NCBI GenBank assembly: GCA_041488455.1
Contig: JBGPPG010000048.1
Coordinates: forward strand, 1 to 22,456
DNA length: 22,456 nt
From: DASQPE01 sp041488455
GTDB taxonomy: Bacteria; Gemmatimonadota; Gemmatimonadetes; Gemmatimonadales; GWC2-71-9
Reading direction: 5' to 3'
In this document: piece by piece, positions 7,405-15,124 of the stretch
Position numbering within the stretch: position 1 is the stretch's first letter
Layout of the letters: every line of letters starts with the position of its first letter
Position numbers and translations under genes: made by a program
Notes under the pieces: generated by a model
What the model was told of the DNA's origin: nothing
The model's database searches: none
What the model saw: the letters and a program-made list of their open reading frames with translations, nothing else

Positions 7405-8534
7405 CTGGTCACCCGCTCGTACACCGCGAATACCTGTTGCGCGACCCTCGGCCACGCGAACGTCCGGGCCTTGGCAAGGCCGGCGTCGCGCATCACCGCG
7501 CGGCGCGTCGGATCGCTGATAAGCTCGATCGCCGTCCTGGCCCACGCCTCCGAGTCGTCCTTCGGCACCAGCACGGCCTCGGCCCCCTCGCTCACCAGCT
7601 CGCGGAAGCCGGTGATGTCGGAGACGACGAGCGGGGTTCCGCACGCCATCGCCTCGAGCAGAGTGATCCCGAAGGACGCCTTCGTGGTCGGGCAGAGATA
7701 AAGGTCGGCCGAGCCGTAGACCTCGGGCCGGTCGCCGTTCACCCTGCCGATGAACTCGACCCGGTCCGCTACCGGGCGAGCCAGCCGCTCGTACAACGGA
7801 CGCAGCGGCCCGTCGCCGGCCACCACGAGCCGGGTCTCGGGGAAGCGGTCGATCACCGTCGGCATGGCCCGGAGCACCGTCTCGAGTCCGTTCCGGGGAT
7901 CGAGTCGTCCGAGGAACAGGAGCCTCGGCCCCTCCGACAGCGCGTCGCCCGGCCGGCGCCCGTTGGGGCGGAAGAACTCGGTGTCCACCCCGTTGGGGAT
8001 GATCTCCCAGTCCGCGTCCACGTAGCGGGCATGGGCCTCCACCACCGGCTGGCTCACCGCGATATTGGCAGCGTGACGGCGGACGCACCACTGGGCCGGC
8101 CGCCGGAACGTGCGGAGCAAATGAGACTTGGGGAACCAGGAATGGAACGTCGCCACGACCGGGAGGTCGATGTCCCAGGCAGCCAGTGGGCCGAGAATCC
8201 CGAAGGTCGGGGCGAGGCCGCCGTGGATGTGCACGACGTCCACCTGCTCCCGCCGGAACAGATCGCGCAGCTGGCGCCTCAGGCCGAATCCCGTCGTGAT
8301 GCGGGCGAATGACCCGCTGCTGTAGATGATCCTGCTGGTGCCGATCCGTCGGACGAAGTCCTCGTCTTTCACGTATTCGTGAGAGTCGGGCGTGCCCTGG
8401 GGCATCGCCATGTTCGACGTCACGACGAGCGTTTGATGGCCGGCCGCGTTGTAGACCTTGGCGAGATTGTGGACGTGCTCCGTAACGCCGCCGAGGTGCG
8501 GATAGTAGAACTCGGTGACGAGCGCGATGCGCAT
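7401..8534 (-). CDS. Glycosyltransferase family 4 (PimA-like GT-B fold)
   Basis: A 377-residue GT-B enzyme. The N-terminal acceptor domain opens with MRIALVTEFYYPHLGGVTEH, the Gly-rich loop of the family, and the C-terminal donor domain shows GRLDPRNGLETVLRAMP (209-225) and the segment around E294 (LLEAMACGTPLVVSD). The first Glu of the classical EX7E motif is replaced by A286 (KASFG), a variant I have seen in PimA-like archaeal and bacterial relatives. It probably transfers a sugar from a nucleotide donor to a lipid or glycan on the inner face of the membrane. The ATG at 8534 was chosen over longer in-frame starts because it begins at the family N-terminus and has AAGGGAAG upstream. It is the first gene of the five-gene operon and has a sigma-54-like promoter about 43 nt upstream of the start. 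Confidence 0.92.
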   Translation of the reverse strand: MRIALVTEFYYPHLGGVTEHVHNLAKVYNAAGHQTLVVTSNMAMPQGTPDSHEYVKDEDFVRRIGTSRIIYSSGSFARITTGFGLRRQLRDLFRREQVDVVHIHGGLAPTFGILGPLAAWDIDLPVVATFHSWFPKSHLLRTFRRPAQWCVRRHAANIAVSQPVVEAHARYVDADWEIIPNGVDTEFFRPNGRRPGDALSEGPRLLFLGRLDPRNGLETVLRAMPTVIDRFPETRLVVAGDGPLRPLYERLARPVADRVEFIGRVNGDRPEVYGSADLYLCPTTKASFGITLLEAMACGTPLVVSDITGFRELVSEGAEAVLVPKDDSEAWARTAIELISDPTRRAVMRDAGLAKARTFAWPRVAQQVFAVYERVTR

Positions 8535-8587
8535 CGGTTTCGCTTCCCTTTCGTCTGACTCGGGTCTCCTGCGGACAGCCCGCCTGG

Positions 8588-8603
8588 GGCAAGAAGGTAG
8601 CCA
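8588..8603 (-). promoter_or_regulatory. Sigma-54-like (-24/-12) promoter of the glycan/two-component operon
   Basis: The minus strand reads TGGCTACCTTCTTGCC. It has the TGGC and TTGC cores of the sigma-54 consensus with the required 10 nt between GG and GC; the ACG after TGGC is not conserved. Predicted transcription start is near 8577, leaving a 43-nt leader before the ATG at 8534. Its place ahead of an operon that encodes a sigma-54 activator strengthens the call. Found by eye, not scored. Confidence 0.55.
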
Positions 8604-8725
8604 CCCGGCCATGTTGACCTTTGGCAGCGAATAGCGGATCTTCCGGCCCCTCGAATGCCCCAAATCTAAACACCCCGGGACTTTCTGGCCCGAGGGAGCC
8701 GAGAGCGGTGCGCCAACTTGTCCGA

Positions 8726-8743
8726 TGGGCCGATCTCGGCCCA
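8726..8743. promoter_or_regulatory. Perfect 8-bp inverted repeat, candidate activator or repressor site
   Basis: TGGGCCGA-TC-TCGGCCCA: two 8-bp arms separated by 2 bp. It lies roughly 150-165 bp upstream of the predicted sigma-54 transcription start at 8577, the distance range of NtrC-type enhancer sites, and about 140-155 bp upstream of the SulP start. GC-rich palindromes arise easily in such DNA, and I found no second clear copy near the other sigma-54 promoter. Confidence 0.3.
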
Positions 8744-8812
8744 CCTCGCGGGCGTGAACGCCATGTGGCTGCTCGCCGCTGCCGCGCTCCTGGGGCTGGC
8801 GGTCACCCTCGG

Positions 8813-8840
8813 ATGACAGGCCGCGTGCGGCTGGTAGATT
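8813..8840 (+). promoter_or_regulatory. Possible sigma-70-type promoter for the SulP gene
   Basis: ATGACA at 8813-8818 (5 of 6 to TTGACA) and TAGATT at 8835-8840 (4 of 6 to TATAAT) with a 16-nt spacer. Transcription would start near 8847, about 40 nt before the SulP start. It is the best match in the gap but only moderate. Confidence 0.35.
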
Positions 8841-8883
8841 CCACCCTCCCGCGACCGATGGATGGACCCGCACAGCTCCAGGA

Positions 8884-10551
8884 GTGACGGTGCTCGTTCC
8901 GAAGCTGGTCACGACCCTCAAGAGCTACTCCCGCCAACAGTTCTTCGCCGATCTGGTGGCCGGCATCATCGTCGGCGTGGTCGCGTTGCCCTTGGCCATC
9001 GCCTTCGCCATCGCGAGCGGGGTGACGCCGCAGGCGGGCCTCTATACTGCGATCATTGCCGGGTTGGTCGTCTCGGTGCTGGGTGGCTCCCGGGTGCAGA
9101 TCGGCGGGCCGACGGGCGCCTTCGTCGTGATCGTATACGGGATCGTTCAGCGGTACGGCGTGGAAGGACTGACGGTCGCGACGCTGATGGCGGGCGTCAT
9201 GCTGATCGGGCTTGGCCTGGCGCGCCTGGGAGGCGCGATCAAGTTCATCCCGTACCCGGTGACCACCGGATTCACGGCCGGCATCGGCGTGGTGATCTTC
9301 TCCAGCCAGGTCAAGGATTTTCTCGGCCTCCGCATGGCTGCCGTGCCGGCCGAGTTCGTGGAAAAATGGCGGAGCTACGCCGGTCACCTGGACGCGGTCA
9401 ACCTCTGGGCCGTTGTCATCGCCGTCGGGTCGATCCTGATCATTCAGCTCTGGCCGAAGATCAACCGCCGCATCCCCGGGCCGTTCGTCGCCCTGGTTGT
9501 CGCCACCGCCGCCGTGCAGCTCCTGCATCTCGACGTCGAGACGATCGGCGCTCGCTTCGGGACGATCAGCGGCGGGCTTCCCGCGCCGCGGATCCCGCAG
9601 GTGACCTGGGAGACCGCCCGGCAGCTGGTGCAGCCGGCCTTCACGATCGCGCTCCTCGGCGCGATCGAGTCGCTCCTCTCCGCGGTCGTGGCCGACGGCA
9701 TGATCGGCGGGCGCCACCGCTCCAACATGGAGCTCGTGGCGCAGGGAGTCGCGAACCTGGTCTCCCCGGTCTTCGGCGGCATCCCTGCGACCGGCGCCAT
9801 CGCCCGGACGGCCACGAACGTGCGGAACGGGGGGCGCACGCCGGTGGCCGGCATCGTCCACGCGCTGACCCTGCTCCTGATCACGCTGTTCTTCGGCCGC
9901 TGGGCCGGGCTCATTCCCATGGCGGCGCTGGCCGCGATCCTCGTTGTCGTGAGCTACCACATGGCCGACTGGCGCACGTTCGTGTCCGAGCTGCGTGCCC
10001 CGAAGAGCGACGTGATCGTGCTGCTGCTGACGTTCTTCCTCACAGTACTGGTCGATCTGACCGTCGCGGTCGAGGTCGGGCTCGTGGCCGCGGCATTCCT
10101 CTTCATGAAGCGGATGTCCGAGGTTACCAACGTCAGTGCGCTCACCCGCGAATTCGTGGAGGAGACCGCGGCCGACTCGCCACTGTATGCGGACGTGGCC
10201 GGGCGAACGATCCCGCCGGGCGTCCAGATCTACGCCATCGACGGGCCATTCTTCTTCGGCGCCGCCGAGAAGTTCAAGGAGACCCTCGGGGCCGTGGCGG
10301 GAGCGCCCCGCGTACTCGTGCTCATCATGCGCCAGGTGAGCGCCATCGACTCGACCGGACTGCATGCGCTCAAGGACATGGTGCGGCGTTTTCGGGCCGG
10401 TGGCACGGCGGTGCTGGTGGTCGGGCTGCACGCCCAGCCGATGGTCGCGCTCGAGCGCGCCGGCTTGCTGGACGTCATGGGACACGACAACCTCGTGGGC
10501 ACGATCGACGAGGCTCTCGAGCGGGCCCGGGCGCTCGCCCGGCAAGGCTGA
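8884..10551 (+). CDS. SulP-family anion transporter with STAS domain
   Basis: A protein of about 555 residues with the SulP layout: a membrane domain of 10 or more helices (about 18-410), opening with ADLVAGIIVGVVALPLAIAF and the helix with GLYTAIIAGLVVSVLGGSRV, then a cytoplasmic STAS domain (about 440-550) with IDSTG (D489-S490-T491), the site equivalent to the phosphorylated Ser of SpoIIAA-like proteins. SulP proteins move sulfate, bicarbonate, dicarboxylates or other anions, usually with H+ or Na+. The substrate cannot be read here. There is no carbonic anhydrase or sulfate-assimilation gene beside it. Two GTG starts are possible: 8884, or 8890, which sits 5 nt after AGGAG (8880-8884) and is better placed. 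DedA follows after 12 nt. Confidence 0.93.
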   Translation: MTVLVPKLVTTLKSYSRQQFFADLVAGIIVGVVALPLAIAFAIASGVTPQAGLYTAIIAGLVVSVLGGSRVQIGGPTGAFVVIVYGIVQRYGVEGLTVATLMAGVMLIGLGLARLGGAIKFIPYPVTTGFTAGIGVVIFSSQVKDFLGLRMAAVPAEFVEKWRSYAGHLDAVNLWAVVIAVGSILIIQLWPKINRRIPGPFVALVVATAAVQLLHLDVETIGARFGTISGGLPAPRIPQVTWETARQLVQPAFTIALLGAIESLLSAVVADGMIGGRHRSNMELVAQGVANLVSPVFGGIPATGAIARTATNVRNGGRTPVAGIVHALTLLLITLFFGRWAGLIPMAALAAILVVVSYHMADWRTFVSELRAPKSDVIVLLLTFFLTVLVDLTVAVEVGLVAAAFLFMKRMSEVTNVSALTREFVEETAADSPLYADVAGRTIPPGVQIYAIDGPFFFGAAEKFKETLGAVAGAPRVLVLIMRQVSAIDSTGLHALKDMVRRFRAGGTAVLVVGLHAQPMVALERAGLLDVMGHDNLVGTIDEALERARALARQG

Positions 10552-10563
10552 CGGAGGAAACGC

Positions 10564-11139
10564 GTGGGGCTCATCGGGCTCATCATTCGCCACGGCGTTG
10601 CCGCGGTCTTCCTCGGAGCCGGTCTCGAGGGCGACCTCTCGATGGTCCTGGGCGGCGTCGTCGCCCACCAAGGCTATTTCCGGCCGCAGATCGCGATCGC
10701 CGCCGCCGCATTGGGCGCCTTCTGCGCGGACTGCATCTGGTACGCGGTGGGCCGCTCCCATTCGGCGCGGCTTCAGAACGCGGCGTTCTACCGGCGGGTC
10801 GGGCCCCGCATCGAGGCCATCACCAGGAAGATCGGCATCTGGCAGATCGTCGTCGCCCGGTTCGTGTACGGGACCAAGAACGCCACGATGTTGTTCTGGG
10901 GCCTCCACGGCCTCCCATTCCACCGCTTCGCCGTGGTCGATGCAATTGGCTGCGTTGTCGGTGCAGGCTTCTTCGTGGGACTGGGCTACCTCGTGGGCGA
11001 CGGGGCCGAGGTCCTCCTCGGCAGGGTGAAACGGTTCGAGTTTCTCCTTCTCGGTGCGCTGGTCGTGGGGATCGTCGTGCTCGTCGTCATCCGGCTGATC
11101 GCGCAGCGTCGGGTGCCAGCCCCGGGCCCCGTCGAGTAA
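10564..11139 (+). CDS. DedA-family (VTT domain) membrane protein
   Basis: A 191-residue membrane protein with the DedA/SNARE-associated (VTT) pattern: an acidic residue in the first re-entrant segment (EGDLSMVLGG, about 21-30), a Gly-rich second segment, and the conserved Arg region VARFVYGTKN (about 98-107) followed by a Gly-containing helix. Family members work as lipid scramblases or transporters (undecaprenyl phosphate or phosphatidylethanolamine recycling) and affect envelope stability. The GTG start has an excellent site, GGAGG at 10553-10557, 6 nt away. It follows the SulP gene closely and probably shares its transcript. It is a little short for the family, ending soon after the last helix. 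Confidence 0.88.
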   Translation: MGLIGLIIRHGVAAVFLGAGLEGDLSMVLGGVVAHQGYFRPQIAIAAAALGAFCADCIWYAVGRSHSARLQNAAFYRRVGPRIEAITRKIGIWQIVVARFVYGTKNATMLFWGLHGLPFHRFAVVDAIGCVVGAGFFVGLGYLVGDGAEVLLGRVKRFEFLLLGALVVGIVVLVVIRLIAQRRVPAPGPVE

Positions 11140-11143
11140 GCTT

Positions 11144-11164
11144 GCCTCTCCTCTGAGGGGAGGC
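11144..11164 (+). terminator. Hairpin between dedA-like gene and meaB; weak terminator or RBS-masking stem
   Basis: GCCTCTCC (11144-11151) pairs with GGGGAGGC (11157-11164), one pair being G-U, around a 5-nt loop. It is followed by GACCTTTCATTC, not a true U-tract, so termination would be poor. The right arm contains GGGGAGG, the only Shine-Dalgarno-like sequence before the meaB ATG at 11177, so folding could hide it. Confidence 0.4.
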
Positions 11165-11176
11165 GACCTTTCATTC

Positions 11177-12208
11177 ATGACCTCCGATCGCCTGCTCGGG
11201 GATCTGCTCGCTGGCCGGACCGCGGCCCTCGCCCGGGCGATCTCGGAGGTGGAGAACGGCCGGCCGGGTTTCGAGCGGCTCCTGGCCGGCGTCCATCCCC
11301 ATGTCGGTCGCGCCCGCCGCATCGGGCTTACCGGGCCCCCGGGGGCCGGCAAATCCACGCTCGCTGAGCGGCTTGTCACGGCGTACCGCGCGCGCGGGTT
11401 GACGGTTGCCGTGGTCGCCGTCGATCCCACCAGCCCCTTCACCGGCGGCGCCCTCCTGGGCGACCGCATCCGCATGGAATCGGTCGCCCTCGATCAGGGT
11501 GTCTTCATTCGCTCCATGGCGAGCCGGGGCTCGCTCGGCGGGCTCGCGACGACGACGCGCGAGGTCTGCGACCTGCTCGACGCCGCGGGCTTCGCCCGCA
11601 TCCTCGTCGAGACGGTGGGTGTGGGGCAGTCCGAGCTGGATGTCGCCGGCATGGCCGACTCGACCCTGCTCGTGCTGGTACCCGAGTCCGGTGACGGGAT
11701 TCAGGCGCTCAAGTCCGGCGTGATGGAAGTCGCCGACGTTTTCGTCGTGAACAAGGCGGACCGCCCGGGCGCCGAGAAGCTGCGCCAGGAGATTGAGATC
11801 ACGCTGGGCATTCGGCGCGGCAATGCGTACCGGCACGTGCCGGCGCATCATGGCCGCACCGACGGAACCCGCCCGCCCTCGCCGCCGGCAGAGACCACGG
11901 GCTGGGAGCAGCCGGTCCTGCTCGCGTCGGCCGCCAAGGGCGAGGGGACCGACGCATTGATCGGCGCGCTGGACCGACACCACGAGTGGCTGGACCAGTC
12001 CGGGCAGCTCGGCCAGCGGCGGCGGCGGCGCCTGCTGGAGCGCACCCGCGAGGTCGTGGACCGGGCCACCCGTCGCTGGCTCTGGGACGAGACCTCGGCC
12101 GACCGGCTGGTGCGTGAGCGGATGGACGAGCTGGCCGACGGGCGGCTGAGCCCGTACGAGCTGGCGGCGGAGATTCTCGACGGCCTGCGCCAGGGTGAGC
12201 GGGTATGA
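11177..12208 (+). CDS. meaB: MeaB/ArgK family GTPase, acyl-CoA mutase chaperone
   Basis: A 343-residue G3E-type GTPase with Walker A GPPGAGKST (53-61), the DPTSP segment (83-87), a switch region VETVGVGQSE (144-153), base-recognition NKAD (192-195) and SAAKGEG (251-257). MeaB loads and protects adenosylcobalamin in methylmalonyl-CoA or isobutyryl-CoA mutases. Its coding end overlaps the mutase ATG by 4 nt (ATGA), so it is translationally coupled to its client. About 30 residues between NKAD and SAAK (211-241) form a Pro/Thr/Arg-rich loop. It heads an apparent nine-gene operon; only 37 nt separate it from the dedA-like gene, so any promoter of its own would lie inside that gene. Confidence 0.95.
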   Translation: MTSDRLLGDLLAGRTAALARAISEVENGRPGFERLLAGVHPHVGRARRIGLTGPPGAGKSTLAERLVTAYRARGLTVAVVAVDPTSPFTGGALLGDRIRMESVALDQGVFIRSMASRGSLGGLATTTREVCDLLDAAGFARILVETVGVGQSELDVAGMADSTLLVLVPESGDGIQALKSGVMEVADVFVVNKADRPGAEKLRQEIEITLGIRRGNAYRHVPAHHGRTDGTRPPSPPAETTGWEQPVLLASAAKGEGTDALIGALDRHHEWLDQSGQLGQRRRRRLLERTREVVDRATRRWLWDETSADRLVRERMDELADGRLSPYELAAEILDGLRQGERV

Positions 12209-13917
12209 CGACCTGGAATCTCGATGCGGATCGGCGCACGGCCGAGCGCCTGGCCGAGCAGGAGCGTGAGCTCGAGCGGCTTCGGGCGGAGGTGCGGGCG
12301 TGGCGCGAGCGCGTTCGCGGTCTTTCGACTCGGGACGACGCCGATTTCACCACGGTCTCGGGTCGCGCGCTTGAGCCGGTCTACACGGCGGCCGACCTGG
12401 ATGCCGATACCTCGGCGCGGTTGAGCCTGCCCGGCGAGTACCCCTTCACCCGGGGCATCCACGAGACGATGTATCGCGGTCGCCTCTGGACCATGCGGCA
12501 GTTCGCGGGGTTCGGCACGGCGGAGGACACCAACGCGCGGTACAAGTTCCTGCTGTCGCGCGGCCAGACCGGTCTCTCGGTGGCGTTCGATTTTCCCACG
12601 CTGATGGGGTACGACTCCGACCACCCCCGCTCGGAGGGCGAGGTCGGGAAGTGCGGCGTCGCGATCTCGAATCTCGCGGACATGGAGACGCTGTTCGACG
12701 GCATCCCGCTCGATCAGGTCTCGACCTCGATGACGATCAATGGGCCGGCCGCCATCCTCTTCTGCTTCTACGTGGCCGCCGCCGAGCGGCAGGGCGTGCC
12801 GGTCGCGCAGCTGCGCGGGACGATCCAGAACGACATCCTCAAGGAGTACATGGCGCAGCACGCCTGGATCTTCCCGGCGGAGCCGGCGCTCAAGGTCATC
12901 GTCGACCTCTTCGAATGGGCCTCGGAGCATACGCCCAAGTGGAACCCCATCTCCATCTCGGGGTACCACATCCGGGAGGCCGGCTCGACCGCGGCGCAGG
13001 AGCTGGCGTTCACGCTCGCCAACGGGTTCTGCTACGTGGAGCATGGCATCGCCCGCGGTCTCGACGTGGATCGCTTCGCACCGCAGCTCTCGTTCTTCTG
13101 GGATGTGCACAACGACTTCTTCGAGGAGATCGCCAAGCTGCGGGCTGCCCGGCGGATCTGGGCCCGGGCGCTCAGGGAGAAATATGGAGCCAAGGACGCG
13201 CGCAGCTGGCGCATGCGCTTCCACTGCCAGACGGCGGGTGTCACCCTCACGGCGCAGCAGCCGCACAACAACATCGTTCGGGTGGCGTATCAGGCGCTGG
13301 CCGCCGTGCTGGGCGGCACCCAGTCGCTCCACACCAACGCGCTCGACGAGACGCTGGCGCTTCCCACTGAGGAGTCCGTCCGCGTGGCACTCCGCACCCA
13401 GCAGATCCTCGCCTACGAGACCGGGGTCCCCAACGTCGCCGACCCACTCGGCGGGTCGTACCTCGTCGAGGCGCTCACGGACGGGCTCGAGCGCGAGGCC
13501 GAGGGGCTCTTCGCGGAGATCGAGGCGCAGGGCGGGGTCGTCCGGGCGATCGAGTCCGGCTGGTTTCAGCGCCAGATCGCCCGCGCGTCCGCCCGCTTCC
13601 AGGCCGAGGTGGAGCAGCAGCGCCGAGTCATTGTGGGCGTGAACGAGTTCACCGAGGAAGCCGAGGCGCCGGTCGAGATCCTGAAGGTCGGGGAGGACGC
13701 CGACCGCACGCAGCGCCGCCGTCTGACCGAGCTCCGCGCCCGCCGGGACCCACGTCGGGTCGCGGAAGCGCTCGCCGCGCTCGCCGCCGCCGCGTCGAAT
13801 GATCGCAACGTGATACCTGCCATGCTGGACTGCGCGCGCGCGTACTGCACGCTGTACGAGATCCGGCATGTGCTCGAGGAGATCTATGGCAACTACCGCG
13901 AGCCGGTCTTTTTCTAA
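12205..13917 (+). CDS. Adenosylcobalamin-dependent acyl-CoA mutase, large subunit (isobutyryl-CoA mutase-like)
   Basis: A 570-residue TIM-barrel mutase subunit without a B12 domain, which is encoded separately at 15124. It opens with an Arg/Glu-rich coiled coil (about 9-45), then the family blocks RQFAGFGTAEDTNARYK, VAFDFPTLMGYDSDHP, GTIQNDILKEYMAQ, NPISISGYHIREAG, MRFHCQTAGVTLTAQQ and GGTQSLHTNALDE. Two substrate-reading residues stand out: F100 (RQFAGF) and Q218 (YMAQ). Methylmalonyl-CoA mutase has Tyr89 and Arg207 here; isobutyryl-CoA mutase IcmA has Phe80 and Gln198. The 118-residue spacing is the same in all three. Automatic annotation would say methylmalonyl-CoA mutase; the residues favour isobutyryl- or a related non-carboxylated acyl-CoA. 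Mutase family certain; substrate probable. Confidence 0.93.
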   Translation: MTTWNLDADRRTAERLAEQERELERLRAEVRAWRERVRGLSTRDDADFTTVSGRALEPVYTAADLDADTSARLSLPGEYPFTRGIHETMYRGRLWTMRQFAGFGTAEDTNARYKFLLSRGQTGLSVAFDFPTLMGYDSDHPRSEGEVGKCGVAISNLADMETLFDGIPLDQVSTSMTINGPAAILFCFYVAAAERQGVPVAQLRGTIQNDILKEYMAQHAWIFPAEPALKVIVDLFEWASEHTPKWNPISISGYHIREAGSTAAQELAFTLANGFCYVEHGIARGLDVDRFAPQLSFFWDVHNDFFEEIAKLRAARRIWARALREKYGAKDARSWRMRFHCQTAGVTLTAQQPHNNIVRVAYQALAAVLGGTQSLHTNALDETLALPTEESVRVALRTQQILAYETGVPNVADPLGGSYLVEALTDGLEREAEGLFAEIEAQGGVVRAIESGWFQRQIARASARFQAEVEQQRRVIVGVNEFTEEAEAPVEILKVGEDADRTQRRRLTELRARRDPRRVAEALAALAAAASNDRNVIPAMLDCARAYCTLYEIRHVLEEIYGNYREPVFF

Positions 13918-15124
13918 GCGCATCGGCGGCTCCCGCCGCCGCTCGATCCAAAGGCCGGGAGGGCGCGGCTCCGGACGCGAGAATCGAGTGGCGCTCCAGC
14001 TGGGACGGCTGACCCGCGTCGATCCGGCCGGTCACCCGGTCGTGTCCTGCTATCTCAAGCTGGAGCCGCGTGACCGGTCGCGCGGCAAGTACCTGATCAA
14101 GGTCAAGAACCGGGTGAAGAGCGTCCTCGCTGGACTGGAGCGCCTTGGACTCACCCGGGCGGCGCAGGAGGCGGTGGACCGGGATCTGACCCGCGTCGTC
14201 CAATACCTCCGGAGCCCGGCCAATCTGCCGGCCACCCAGGGGCTCGCGATCTTCGCCTGCGAGGGCATCGGGCTGTTCGAGGTCCTGCCGCTGCCCTTGG
14301 TGCACCGGTCGCGTCTCGCCGTAGACGGTACGCCCCTGGTCCGGGAGCTTGCCTCCATCGAGGAAGAGTTCGGCCGGGTGCTTACTGTGGTGCTCGACCG
14401 CACGAGCGCGCGGTTCTTCGAGGTGACCGCCTACGAGACGACCGAGCTCACCGGCCTCCGGGCCGACGCTACGCGAGGCGGCCGGTTCCACGGCGACCAG
14501 AGCGGCCCCGGCTGGGGCGAGCACAACTATCACAACCGAATCCGCGAGGAGAAGCAGCGGCATCTGGAGGCCATCGCCCGCGAGCTGTTCCAGCTCGACC
14601 GGGCCCGCCCGGTGCACGGGATCGTGATCACCGGGACCGGGACCGAGGCCGGAGCGGTCCGGCCGTTTCTCCACTCGTACCTCGCCGAGCGCCTGCTGGG
14701 CACCGCCAAGCTCAATCCCAAGGAGGCCACGCCGGCCACGGTGCACGCGACTACCCTGGCGGTGCGCGAGGCGTGGGAGCGAGCCTCGGAGCGCGCCCTC
14801 GTGGCGGATCTCACCGAGCGCCTCGGGGCCGGGTGGGCGGTGAACGGGTTCGCGCCCACGCTCAAGGCGCTGGCGCGCGGCCAGCTCCGCTCGCTCCTGG
14901 TCAACGCGGACGCGAGCGTGCCCGGCTTCAGGTGCGCCGGCAGCGGCCGGCTCGCGCTTAGTGAGCGGGACTGCCGGGCGGAGGGCGAGGCGATCCCGGT
15001 GCTCGACGTGGTGGATGACGCGATCGAAGAGGCGCTGCGTCAGCGTCTGGACGTCAACGTCGTCTATGAGCCGGATGCCCTGCGGGAGATCGACGGGCTC
15101 GCCGGTCTCGTCCGGTTCCGTTGA
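13886..15124 (+). CDS. eRF1-like (baeRF / Vms1-type) protein, putative peptidyl-tRNA hydrolase
   Basis: About 412 residues. The body matches the bacterial archaeo-eukaryotic release factor-like families: an N-terminal domain with PVVSCYLKLEP, a middle domain with the GWGE turn (near 14509-14520) followed by a basic amphipathic helix, and a C-terminal L7Ae-like domain ending NVVYEPDALREIDGLAGLVRFR-like. Relatives include yeast Vms1, which cuts peptidyl-tRNA on stalled ribosomes. The usual GGWSQ-like motif is changed to GPGWGE, with Glu where Gln is expected, and only two Cys remain of the usual zinc site. The ATG at 13886 has GAGGAG 4 nt upstream but adds an Arg-rich 34-residue lead; a GTG at 13988 would give the usual family N-terminus. 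It sits between the two mutase subunits, overlaps the next ATG (TGATG), and has no known link to mutases. Confidence 0.78.
   Translation: MATTASRSFSKRIGGSRRRSIQRPGGRGSGRENRVALQLGRLTRVDPAGHPVVSCYLKLEPRDRSRGKYLIKVKNRVKSVLAGLERLGLTRAAQEAVDRDLTRVVQYLRSPANLPATQGLAIFACEGIGLFEVLPLPLVHRSRLAVDGTPLVRELASIEEEFGRVLTVVLDRTSARFFEVTAYETTELTGLRADATRGGRFHGDQSGPGWGEHNYHNRIREEKQRHLEAIARELFQLDRARPVHGIVITGTGTEAGAVRPFLHSYLAERLLGTAKLNPKEATPATVHATTLAVREAWERASERALVADLTERLGAGWAVNGFAPTLKALARGQLRSLLVNADASVPGFRCAGSGRLALSERDCRAEGEAIPVLDVVDDAIEEALRQRLDVNVVYEPDALREIDGLAGLVRFR

Larger units (their letters stand above)
8535..8883. other. Divergent regulatory region, no long gene
   Basis: This 349-bp gap separates the leftward glycosyltransferase operon from the rightward SulP gene. 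It contains a sigma-54-like promoter facing left (8588-8603), a perfect 8-bp inverted repeat (8726-8743) and a weak sigma-70-like promoter facing right (8813-8840), listed separately. A 20-codon frame (8754-8816) encodes a hydrophobic peptide but has no clear ribosome binding site. I see no RNA gene or strong terminator. Confidence 0.7.

Noticed and set aside
8622..8636. TGGC-AGCG-like second sigma-54 match on the plus strand
   Set aside because: Only 9 nt between GG and GC; sigma-54 needs 10.
8614..8642. TTGACC as a -35 box facing the SulP gene
   Set aside because: No -10 box better than 3 of 6 at a suitable distance, and it is about 270 nt from the start.
7405..8673. Upstream extension of the deacetylase frame (would make a 656-residue protein)
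   Set aside because: It overlaps the glycosyltransferase gene on the same strand in another frame and has no family sequence; the GTG at 7404 with the 4-nt overlap explains the start.
8754..8816. 20-codon hydrophobic peptide frame in the divergent gap
   Set aside because: Hydrophobic composition is tempting, but there is no clear ribosome binding site and it is too short to judge without comparison.
8803..11475. Very long open frame on the minus strand (890 codons)
   Set aside because: Shadow of the SulP, DedA and MeaB genes; Asp/His/Arg-rich composition typical of antisense frames in GC-rich DNA, no domain seen.
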